Under the pieces are notes generated by a model. The model did not search any database, was not told where the DNA came from, and saw only the letters and a list, made by a program, of their open reading frames with translations. A stretch of 64,000 nucleotides of DNA from Acidimicrobiia bacterium. GTDB lineage: Bacteria; Acidobacteriota; Vicinamibacteria; Vicinamibacterales; CAVVIG01. Shown here piece after piece: positions 34,740 through 43,540 of this stretch (positions are counted from its first letter, which is position 1; each line of letters starts with the position of its first letter). Position numbers and translations under genes: made by a program. The stretch spans positions 192,218 to 256,217 of the forward strand of contig VFZL01000001.1 in assembly GCA_016871175.1 (NCBI GenBank). Direction: 5' to 3'.

Positions 34740-36311
34740 GTGTCTGAGGTGGAAGATCTGCGTCGGCAGAACCGGGCGGTCGACGAGCAGATCAAGACGC
34801 TCGTTCGGATCGAGGCGAGCCTTCACAAGTCGCAGAACGAAATCGATCGCCAGGTCGCTCGGATCGAGCTGCTGAGCCGGTTCGCACTCGGGTGGACCAG
34901 CCGCTCCACTGCTCGCGAGATCCTGGCGGCGACCGTCGAGCTCTTCCAACGCCTGTTCAGCTGTGTGTGGGTGACCGTGCTGGCGTCGGATGCCGACGCG
35001 GTTGCGGAGGATCCGGCGCGCCTGCCCGATCGGATGCGCTCGGTGGCGGACTGGCCCACCCTTGCCCTCGCCCTCAGCGATGCGACGGGGCCTGCGGTGG
35101 TGCGCCGAGAGACCCTCCTCGGCCGGTGGCCCGCGTTCGAGCCGCACGTGCCATGTTCGGTGTTACCGGGTCATGCCGACGCCTTCCACGTCGTGATGAC
35201 ACTGCGCGATCGCGAAGGCCTGCCGAGCTATGTGCTCGTTGCCGCGGGGAAGGTCCTGAAGCGCAGTACTCACCTCAAGGACGCGCCGAAGCCGTCGAGC
35301 CTCGCGTTCCTCCAGTTGATGAACAGCCACGTGGAACACATGCTCCGCACCACGCGGCTCCTCGAGGATCTGGCACGGACCCACCAGCACCTCGAGGCAG
35401 CGCGTGACGAACTCGAGGATCGCGTGGACGCCCGCACACGCGAACTGCAGGCAGAGGTCCTCGAACGCCGACGCGCCGAGGAAGCACTGATCGTGGCCCG
35501 AGACGTCGCCGAAGCCGCCAGTCGCTCGAAGAGCGCGTTTCTGGCGCACATGAGCCACGAGCTACGGATGCCGCTCAACGCCATCATCGGCTACAGCGAG
35601 ATGCTTCAAGAAGAGGCGGCAGCCGAGGGACGGGAACACGCCTCGCGCGACTAAGGGGTGGTGATCGCCTCCGGCAAACACCTGCTGAGCATGGTGAACG
35701 ACATCCTCGACCTGTCGAAGATCGAGGCCGGCCGGATGCGGTTGGACGTGGAGACCTTCGAGGTAAGTCCCGTGCTGGAGGTGCTCATCAACACCGCGCG
35801 TCCGTTGCTCGAGCGCAACGGCAATCGCTTCGAGCTGGTAAGACCAGCGCCATTGGGCGTGATGGCCAGCGACGCGATGCGCCTGCGGCAGGTCCTCCTG
35901 AATCTTCTCGGCAACGCGGCCAAGTTCACCGAACGCGGCCTCGTGCAACTGGGCGCGACTCGCGTCGAGCTCGACGGCCTCGCTGCTCTGGTCTTTCGCG
36001 TCGAGGACACCGGAATCGGGATGACCGCCGAGCAGATGAGCCGGCTGTTCAACGAGTTCACGCAGGCTGACTCCTCGACGACCAGAAGGTTCGGCGGAAC
36101 CGGATTGGGCCTTGCGATCAGCCGTCGGCTTTGCCGACTCATGGGCGGGGACATCAAAGCGGCCAGCGTTCCCGGACAGGGCAGCACGTTCACAGTGACG
36201 CTGCTCGCCGCGATCGACGCGGGCGCGCTGCGGGACGACCGCCAGCCCGAATCGAGCCCGTTCAGTCCCGATTTGGCCCCGTCGTCCTCAATCCCGAGTT
36301 GTGACGGGTGA
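34740..36311 (+). pseudogene. Sensor histidine kinase interrupted by in-frame TAA
   Basis: Cytoplasmic kinase partner of the FIST gene from GTG 34740. Residues ~1-35 are a coiled coil, ~40-200 a GAF-like domain, ~205-260 a coiled coil, then HisKA with the phospho-accepting His in [24 protein letters not shown] at 35652-35654 follows, and the same frame resumes with VVIASGKHLLSMVNDILDLSKIEAG, HATPase motifs (MRLRQVLLNLLGNAAKF; DTGIGMT; FGGTGLGLAISRRLC) and the end at 36311. Kinases of this type usually read D-L-R-x-I-x-ASGKHLL. GACCTAAGGGTG instead of GACTAAGGGGTG would give exactly D-L-R-V, so two small compensating errors are likelier than a true stop. Confidence 0.8.
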
Positions 36312-36323
36312 AGCGGTGGGCGC

Positions 36324-39005
36324 TCAGGCCGTCACGGTGGCGGCCGACAGCGCCCCGCGTACCGCTGTCAACAGAACCTGCCGCGAGAAAGGCTTCTGCA
36401 CGAGCGTGGGGGCATCCTCCGGAATATGATGTGCTTCTAGCGCGTCATCGGGGTATCCGCTCATGAAGAGCACGCGCACGTCGGGATAGCGCTGCTGCAC
36501 GTGCGTGGCCAACTCCGGACCGCTCATGCCGGGCATCACGACGTCGGTCAAGAGGAGGTCGACCGGGCCGTCGTGTCCATCTAGGCGCGTCAGCGCCTCG
36601 TCGCCACTCTCGGCGGCCACCACGTGATAGCCTGCCGACGTTAGAAATCGGAGCGTCACCTCGCGAACGGCCGGCTCGTCTTCGGCGAGCAGAATGGTCT
36701 CCTCACCACGGGGGTCCGCGATGGTGACTGGCGGACGCAGGGGCAGTGCTTCCACGGCGTCGGTCACCGCCGGAAGATGAACCACGAAGGCGGTGCCCAT
36801 ACCCAGGCGGCTGGCAACGGTTACATAGCCGCCGCTCTGCTGCACGATGCCGTGGGCCGTGGCGAGGCCGAGGCCGGTCCCTCCACCGGATTCCTTGGTC
36901 GTAAAGAACGGTTCGAACACGTGCTCGAGCACCGCAGCCGGTATGCCGACTCCGGTATCGATCACGCTGAGCGCGACAAACGGCCCTGGCCGAAGCTCGT
37001 GTGCGCGACACTGTTCTTCGGAGAGCTCCACCCCCTCCACACGAATCGTGAGCTGACCACCCGCCGACATCGCGTCGCGCGCGTTCACCACGAGATTGAC
37101 CAAGACCTGCTCGATCTGCCCGCGGTCCGCGTGTACGCATGGCACGCGCTCCCCGAGCTGGCAGGCAAGCTGGATGTGTTCGCCGATCAGTCGGCGCAGC
37201 ATGTGCTCACAGCCGCGCACGACCTGGCGCACGTCAAACACTTCGGCCTGGAGCACCTGCCGTCGGCCGAACGCGAGCAGTTGCTGCGTGAGCTGTGCGG
37301 CACGCATCGTGGCTTCCCGGACCTCCTGGAGCGTGCGTCGATTGGGGTCCTCGGGCGCTATCCCGTCCACCGCGAGCTCGGTCGCGCCGCCGATGACGGT
37401 GAGCAGGTTGTTGAAGTCGTGGGCCACGCCGCCGGCCAGTCGGCAGATCGCCTCGAGCCGTTGCGCTTGCCGAAGTTGGTCCTGCAAGGCGCGTCGCTCG
37501 GTGACATCACGCATCACGCTGAGCGTGCGATTCGACCCGAGCGGGACAACCCGCGACTCGATCCAGGCCGAGCGCCCGTGCCATGACACCTGGGACTCGA
37601 GGACTTCGGGTGCTTTCGTGTCGAGCACTCGCAGGCGTACCGCTTCGAGAGGCGCCGCGTCGGCCGGCGCGAGCAAGTCCACCGCTCGATGTCCGACGAG
37701 CTGATCGGGGGAGACGGCGATGTTCGACTGCGGAGACGCGTGTGCGCCGACGCAGCGACCGGTCCGGTCGCTGATGACGATCAGATCGGGAAGCGCGGCG
37801 AGGACGGCTTGCCATTGGGCCTCGCTCATCGCGAGCGACTGCTCGGTCTCGCGCTCGCGAAAGAGGTCACGTATCACGATGAGCGTGTGGCGCTCGTCGT
37901 CGACCGGCACGGAGCTCAGCGAGACATGGACGGGGAACTCCAGGCCATCGGCCCGGATCGCGATGGTATCGAGGGCTATGGGGTCCTCGGCGACCGCAGG
38001 CGTCCCTTCGAGCAGAGGAATCAAGCGCTTCGCCTCAAGTGCGGTTGAGCGTCCCGCATCCACCGCGAGCATCGCCGCGGCGCTGCGATTCATTGCGCGC
38101 ACGGTCTTGTCGGTGTCGACCACGATGATGCCCTCGCTCACGCCGTCGAGCACGCCGCGCATGAGGTTCTGGGACCGACGACGTTCGAGGACACCGGTTG
38201 ATAGAACCAAGAACGCGCCGCTGACAATCAGGTGCAGCCACACGCTGGTCAGGACCTCCGCGGTGCTCGCCTATCCCGCCCACACGCTCGAACGCCACAC
38301 CAGGGTGCCGGCGGCAGTCAAGGCAAACGCGACGTTCGCCAGACCACCTGCCAGCGGAAACCTCAGTGCCGCCAAGGCCAGCGGCGGCGCGAGCAGACCC
38401 GGTCGCGCATACCCTGGCCCGGACCACATCAGATAGGCGGCCACGACCACCCCGCCGAGCATCGCCACCATTTCCACCGCGCGGCGTCCCGTCGGCAACA
38501 GATGGCGCCGAGCGGCGACGATGGCGACCGGCACGACGATCGACATGCTGAACAGGTCAGCAATGAACCGAAGGTGCCAGACACTCAGGAGCGACTGCCA
38601 CCATGCCGCGGATGGACCGGCGATGGTCCAGCAGGTGGCACCCACGACGGCATCCGCTGTGACCGCCTCGATGAGGTGCCGCGCATCCTTGACGGTCCAC
38701 ACTGCACGGAGATCGACACCGCGCCGCCGCAGCAGAGCCGCGCCGGCGGTGGCCCCAGCCGCGTCCGCATATCCCCGCGCGAGCGCGAGTCCGATCGGGT
38801 CCTGGCCGATGATCCCGGCGGAAAGACTGCTGGCGAGAGCTCCTGCGATCGCGAGCGGCAGGCGACGCGCCGGCGGCGCGACCGCCAGGATCACAAAGAG
38901 TAAGCCGGGAGCTAGGGGCAACAGGGAGAAACCGGCAGGCTCGATGCTGATTCTGCCCAATTCGAGGCTTGCCAGATAGAGGAGAACGAGAAGAGGTTGG
39001 AGCAC
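36324..39005 (-). pseudogene. MASE1-like hybrid histidine kinase interrupted by in-frame TAG
   Basis: From GTG 39005 the frame encodes ~8 membrane segments resembling a MASE1 sensor (VLQPLLVLLYLASLELG onward), to a TAG at 38271-38273. The same frame continues nine codons later with one more hydrophobic segment (LIVSGAFLVLSTGV), two PAS-like domains, a HisKA with GGVAHDFNNLLTVIGG (phospho-accepting His), HATPase (QIEQVLVNLVVNARDAMS; GGGTGLGLATAHGIVQQSGG) and a receiver (LLTDVVMPGMSGPELA; VQKPF) ending at 36324. GTG 38243 could start a soluble kinase with one membrane helix. A single full-length sensor broken by the stop is the likelier original. The output domain is unknown; the receiver has no effector. 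Confidence 0.75.
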
Positions 39006-39162
39006 GCTGCTGACGGAATGTATCGGCGACTGCGCGTCGAGACACGGAGAGTCAACGAAGGGCGGGGCGATACATTCGAGGCGAAGCCGTGCAGTCGTGA
39101 GCAGCGACCGAGCCGGAGCTACCGCCGAAGCGCTGCGACGTAGGGGGGCGCGCAGAGCCCGA

Positions 39163-40692
39163 CTAGTCTTCGTTAGGCTGGCGCCTCCAAATCTCGACCG
39201 GCCACGACTGCTGGGCCCACGGGAGGTCGATGACCAAGTGCTCGACGGGTCGATAGCGGACCGCGAGCGCGTCGGGTGTGATGCGGTCGAGGGCGAGCCG
39301 GTTCGAGATGACGAGATCGAAGGCCCCGTTGTGGATGGCGGAATAGAAGCGTCGCTCGAACAAGCGCACGGCTGTCTCGAAGCGCTCAGTCTCTCCCCAG
39401 AGAGGAGCGAGATACGCCGGGAGCCGCCGATTGTGGAAGTACTCCGTGTGACCCGTCTCGATGGGATCGCGACCGGCGGCCAGCAGCAGCGGGGCCACTT
39501 CGCTCGTCCCCGTCGGACGGACGGCCGCGTCGATGGCGCGCGCCAATCGGTCGAATGTCGACTCGGCCCGAGCCATGCGGTCCAGGTCGAACGTGAACCA
39601 GTGGGCGTTGATCGCGACCGCCACGAGCAGTGCGAGCGACATGGCAACGCGAGCGAGCAGCCGACGATCGGCCTCTCGGAGCGCCACGATCGTTAGAGGC
39701 GGTGTGACGACGTGGAAGAAATAGGTCATGTGCGCGCCCCGGTGTCCGCCAAGCACGAGCAAGACGGCGGCGAGCCCCACGAGGAGCGCTACGGTCCAGA
39801 GGTCCATCGCTCGTTGCCACGGTCGCCAGGCGATCACGGCCGCCACAATCAGGGGGAGACTGAAAAGCGTCCAATCCAGAGACTGTCTCACGAGGTGTCC
39901 CACGTCGTACGTGGTGGCGTGGAGGTTTGCACCGAGCACGATAGATGGCCACGCCGGGTACATCGTGGCCAGACCAATCATCGTCATGGCCGTCGCACAG
40001 GCCGCCACCGCCCCTGCCTTCAGGCCCATGGTTGGGCCCCGTCTCACTCCGATCCAGGCGACGGCCGAGACGACCGGCAAGACGTAATAGACCTTGGTCG
40101 CCAGACCGGCGAGGGACAGGAGCAGACCAAGAGCGAATCGCTTGGGTGACGCAGGATTGGGCGCCATCGTCGCGTAGGCTGCGATGAGCAAGGCGATACC
40201 CACCCCGTCGGGTCGTGCGGTGGGGCCCACCCAGTACAGCAGGCCCGCGAGGTTGATCGCGGCTCCGGCCAGGGCCGTCGGACGTGTCGCATCGAACGCA
40301 CGCAGGGTGCGGTAGATCAGGAAGCAGGCGATCGTGATGCCGATTCCGTTGACTAATCGATGCGTGAAGAGCGTCGGACCGAACAGCCAGGCCCACGGCA
40401 CGACGAGCAGCGGGTAGAGCGGACCGTAGAGATTCGCCGGCCCAGGCAGAGTCTCGAACGCGTACGGGTTCCGAAACTCAAGCAGCGCCCTGGTGGACCA
40501 GAGGAGGGCGCCCTCTCGCATTTCCTGCGGCGCCGGGGAAACCACCATCCGGAGCCAGAACGGTACGAGACAGGCGATGCACGCCACACCGAGGAGCGTC
40601 ATCCACCGTGACCACTGTTGTAGCGGGAGGGCGTCCAGGCGTGACCGCTGGGTCAGGCCGTTCACAGAGAACGACAGTACTCGAGCGGTCAT
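39163..40692 (-). CDS. GT39-like polytopic membrane protein
   Basis: About 509 residues from ATG 40692 (an upstream ATG at 40707 is in frame). Roughly ten membrane segments follow a soluble-looking first loop with RNPYAFETLPGPANLYGPLY near 73-92, a phrase typical of dolichyl-phosphate-mannose-mannosyltransferase/GT39 and GT87-type proteins. An external C-terminal domain of ~130 residues ends at 39163. Such proteins take a sugar from an undecaprenyl-phosphate carrier on the outer face of the membrane. Acceptor and sugar are unknown. The GtrB/ArnC-like GT2 at 32504 could supply the donor. Confidence 0.65.
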   Translation of the reverse strand: MTARVLSFSVNGLTQRSRLDALPLQQWSRWMTLLGVACIACLVPFWLRMVVSPAPQEMREGALLWSTRALLEFRNPYAFETLPGPANLYGPLYPLLVVPWAWLFGPTLFTHRLVNGIGITIACFLIYRTLRAFDATRPTALAGAAINLAGLLYWVGPTARPDGVGIALLIAAYATMAPNPASPKRFALGLLLSLAGLATKVYYVLPVVSAVAWIGVRRGPTMGLKAGAVAACATAMTMIGLATMYPAWPSIVLGANLHATTYDVGHLVRQSLDWTLFSLPLIVAAVIAWRPWQRAMDLWTVALLVGLAAVLLVLGGHRGAHMTYFFHVVTPPLTIVALREADRRLLARVAMSLALLVAVAINAHWFTFDLDRMARAESTFDRLARAIDAAVRPTGTSEVAPLLLAAGRDPIETGHTEYFHNRRLPAYLAPLWGETERFETAVRLFERRFYSAIHNGAFDLVISNRLALDRITPDALAVRYRPVEHLVIDLPWAQQSWPVEIWRRQPNED

Positions 40693-41504
40693 GGCCAACG
40701 AGCGCATGCCGGGGAAGGAATCGCGCCTGCGAGTATACCGTCGGCGCCTTGCCCAGAGGCCATTAGGGGGCGAGGGGAAGACGGGCTAAGGGGCCCGCCT
40801 AGCCCTCGCCTAGCCCCTATCTTCGCAGCCGCCTCAGTCGCGTTCCACCACTCAAGTCGTAGCGGCGTGACGATCAGCCCCATGGTGTCCACGAGCGCGT
40901 GCGCCAGAATCATGGCGAAGAGATCGCGGGTGAGGATGAAGACGACGGCGCTCACCGCACCGGCCACGACGAAGGTCTGCACCGGCCCTGATCCCCACAT
41001 CGGGTAGTGAAGGAACGCAAATGCGAGCACGACGATGACGGCCGCACCGCAGTAGCTGCCGAGTAACGTGCCGAGCCGCGTGAGCGCGTACCCGTGAAAG
41101 AGGGTCTCCTCGACCACCGCCGCAGTGATGACGGCGACGATCCGTAACCACATCGGCAGAGAGAGCACCCGGTTCATGCCGGCACCGAATCCAGACAAAC
41201 CGGACTTGTTCAGGAACCACATGTTGAAGGGAAACACGACGTAAATGTGCACGGCGGCCAACGCGATCCCCAGCAGCAGGGAACGCCAGCGGAGCGGTCG
41301 CAGCCACAACGACGCGAGCGGTTCGCGTTCCCACAAGAGGACCACCGCGAGGATCGCCGCAAACAGCAGCCAAAGGACCACGTGGCCTCGCACGTGCGTA
41401 GCCACGCGATCGTCTTCACCCAGACACCTGCCGATCGGACTGACGAGTGCTCCCACGCCCCCAAACACAATCAGGAGCCCCACAAGGACCGGTAAGACCC
41501 TCAC
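40689..41504 (-). CDS. CPBP-family intramembrane protease-like protein
   Basis: About 271 residues from GTG 41504 with six to eight membrane segments and the CPBP (CAAX-protease and bacteriocin-processing) core. VVEETLFHGYAL (near 143) holds the Glu-Glu pair but has His where the usual EExxxR has Arg; FAFLHYPMWGSG and FAMILAHALVDTMGL supply the His/Asn-type residues of the later motifs. These act as membrane proteases or in self-immunity. The last ~45 residues are Pro/Gly-rich and are read through a short repetitive sequence, so the conserved protein probably ends near 40830. It overlaps the GT39-like start by 4 bases. Confidence 0.75.
   Translation of the reverse strand: MRVLPVLVGLLIVFGGVGALVSPIGRCLGEDDRVATHVRGHVVLWLLFAAILAVVLLWEREPLASLWLRPLRWRSLLLGIALAAVHIYVVFPFNMWFLNKSGLSGFGAGMNRVLSLPMWLRIVAVITAAVVEETLFHGYALTRLGTLLGSYCGAAVIVVLAFAFLHYPMWGSGPVQTFVVAGAVSAVVFILTRDLFAMILAHALVDTMGLIVTPLRLEWWNATEAAAKIGARRGLGGPLSPSSPRPLMASGQGADGILAGAIPSPACARWP
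40796..40816. repeat. Short tandem CGCCTAGCCC repeat
   Basis: CGCCTAGCCC occurs at 40796-40805 and again at 40807-40816, flanked by GGGCTAAGGGGC and CCCCTATC. The block is read as the tail of the CPBP gene on the minus strand but looks like intergenic low-complexity sequence. Confidence 0.5.
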
Positions 41505-41530
41505 GCGACGAGCATAGCAGCCTCGACGAG

Positions 41531-42241
41531 TCAGTACCGTACAGTGACGAGCGCGCCCCGGACGTGTCGGCTGACGGTTGGCGACACATCGACGCGAGGT
41601 CGCGCGGAAGAGGAGGGCTTGGCTGACGGTCGGCGAACCGCATCGATGATCGCGCCGACACCGGCACCGATGCCTGCCCCGAGGATGCCGGCGACCGTGT
41701 AGTAACCTCGCGCCTCGCTGTCCCAGATCGGAATCACCATGGGCCAGACGGGATGAGCGCCGGTCGTCAACAGGACGACGGAGAGGACCGCGACGACCGC
41801 CGACACCCCGCCCAGCCGCTGCGCCCTGTGCACGTGCCAGAAGGCCTCGCGTTTCCAGTTGATGTCGAAGTGCGGCACCACGACGAGCGCCAGCACGACC
41901 AGGCCGGGTAGGACGACGCCGGAGATCAGCGGCGGGTAGTAGTGCAGCAGCTCCTGTAAACCCAAGAAGTACCACGGGGCTTTTGCTGGGTTCGGTGTCT
42001 TCTCCGGATTCGCCAACTCCTCGAGCGGCGCGTCGAACAGCAGCGCCACCACAACGAGCCCAAGCGACAACCCGACGAACGCGATCGCCTCGCGGACCAG
42101 CAGGTGCGGAACGGTCATCACCATCGGCTCATCGTCTGCGTCGACGGCCGGCATGCGATCACCTTGTACGACAACCACACGAATCGGCGAGCGTCGCGCG
42201 TCGTCGTCGCAATGGAGCGCGAAGCGCGGAGCCGTGGCCAT
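41531..42241 (-). CDS. Cytochrome b C-terminal subunit (PetD-like)
   Basis: A 236-residue membrane protein corresponding to subunit IV of b6f-type complexes. [20 protein letters not shown] and [20 protein letters not shown] (near 75-120) are the conserved quinol-site and helix segments, preceded by one membrane span and followed by two more. It anchors quinol oxidation together with the Rieske and cytochrome b subunits. Its ATG shares one base with the stop of the preceding cytochrome b gene (TAATG). The first ~40 residues are a polar extension of unknown role. Confidence 0.9.
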   Translation of the reverse strand: MATAPRFALHCDDDARRSPIRVVVVQGDRMPAVDADDEPMVMTVPHLLVREAIAFVGLSLGLVVVALLFDAPLEELANPEKTPNPAKAPWYFLGLQELLHYYPPLISGVVLPGLVVLALVVVPHFDINWKREAFWHVHRAQRLGGVSAVVAVLSVVLLTTGAHPVWPMVIPIWDSEARGYYTVAGILGAGIGAGVGAIIDAVRRPSAKPSSSARPRVDVSPTVSRHVRGALVTVRY

Positions 42242-43037
42242 TACGCCCCCTCATCCCCAGTGGTTGGCGTGTGCGATGAGCGCTCGGGCGCCGACGACCG
42301 ATCGGGCAGGAAGATCCCACCGTCCTTCCGGACGCGCCAAATGTGCACGGACGCGAGCACCGTCAAGAAAAGCGGCAAGACGACGCAGTGCAGCACGTAG
42401 AAGCGGAGCAATGCGTTTTCGTTGACGGCGTTGCCGCCGAGCAACAGGAACTTGATCTGCGGACCGATGACCGGCACGGCATCGGCCATGTTCGTGCCGA
42501 CCGTGACGCCCCAGTACGCCAGCTGGTCCCACGGCAACAGGTATCCGGTGTACGAGAGCAGAATCGTGATGAGCAGGAGCAGCACACCGATCAACCAGTT
42601 GAACTCTCGCGGCGGCCGATACGCGCCCGCGAAGAACACGCGGACCATGTGCAGCAGCACGAACGCCACCATCGCGTGCGCGGCCCAGCGGTGCAGGTTG
42701 CGCAGGAACGGTCCCATGTAGACGACGAACTGGAGGTCCTTCATGTCGTCGTAGGCGCGCGGGACCGAGGGGTGGTAGTAGAACATCAAGAAGATGCCGG
42801 TCACGACCAGGATGAAGTAGCAGCCGCCCGAGAGTCCGCCGAGGTAGAAGGTCCGGCTGAACTCGATCGCGCGCAGGTTCACCTTCACAGGGTGGATGTG
42901 GAGGAAGAAGTTGCTGAAGACGGCGAGCGACCGATTGCGATTGGTCGCCGCCCACCCCGTCGCACGATGGAGCGGTACACACGATTGGCCGTGACGGCGT
43001 GGCCCAGCGTGCGCATCATCGACAGCGTGCCGGCCAT
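42241..43037 (-). pseudogene. Cytochrome b N-terminal subunit (b6-like), one-base frameshift
   Basis: Heme-bearing core of a quinol oxidase/reductase complex. From ATG 43037 (5 bases after the Rieske stop) the frame reads [21 protein letters not shown]. It then breaks at CCCC 42955-42958 (+ strand), and one added base restores [20 protein letters not shown] and the rest: [10 protein letters not shown] with its two His, [18 protein letters not shown], and [13 protein letters not shown] plus ASVHIW, giving the four heme-b His. The intact stretch from GTG 42888 is 215 residues but lacks the first amphipathic helix. Because the rest of the operon is sound, a sequencing error is the likeliest cause. 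Confidence 0.8.
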
Positions 43038-43041
43038 CGCG

Positions 43042-43536
43042 CTACACCTTCAGCACCGTCTCGGGTGCGACGACCTTCGAGGTGTCGACGACCAGCAGTC
43101 CGCGCTCCACCGAGAGCGCGAGTCGCGGCAGTGGTCGGGGCGCTGGGCCCTGCCGTGCGCTCCCGTCTGGCGCGAACTGGCTGCCGTGGCACGGACATAG
43201 AATGCGGTTGTTCTCGCGCTCGTACTGCGTCAAGCAGCCTAGGTGCGTGCAGACGGCGCTCATGGCGATGAATCCGCTCGCGGCGTGCATGACGTAGACC
43301 TTCTGTTGCGGCAGCACGGTGAGGGTGCCGACCGCGATGTCGTCGGGTCGGTCGATGCGAAACCGGGTCTCTGGCTCGAAGAGCACTTCGGGCCACAGAT
43401 AGCGCACTGCCGTGACCGCCGTCCCGACGTTGGCAAGCGCCAAGGCGCCCGCTCCGACCGCCTGCAGGAACACACGGCGAGTGTGCGCACTTTCGCCTTC
43501 GGCACGCGTGGCCCTCAGGTCGTCGATGAGAGCCAT
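43042..43536 (-). CDS. Rieske [2Fe-2S] protein
   Basis: A 164-residue protein from ATG 43536: a basic N-terminus with RRVFLQAVGAGALALANVGT (membrane anchor with twin Arg, consistent with Tat export) and a C-terminal Rieske fold. Cluster ligands are seen in VCTHLGCL and CPCHGSQF, two Cys and two His, including the disulfide Cys. It passes electrons from quinol to a c-type acceptor. It lies between the Fe-S oxidoreductase (4 bases upstream) and cytochrome b (4 bases downstream), so it is part of the same complex. Confidence 0.9.
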   Translation of the reverse strand: MALIDDLRATRAEGESAHTRRVFLQAVGAGALALANVGTAVTAVRYLWPEVLFEPETRFRIDRPDDIAVGTLTVLPQQKVYVMHAASGFIAMSAVCTHLGCLTQYERENNRILCPCHGSQFAPDGSARQGPAPRPLPRLALSVERGLLVVDTSKVVAPETVLKV

Positions 43537-43540
43537 CAGA

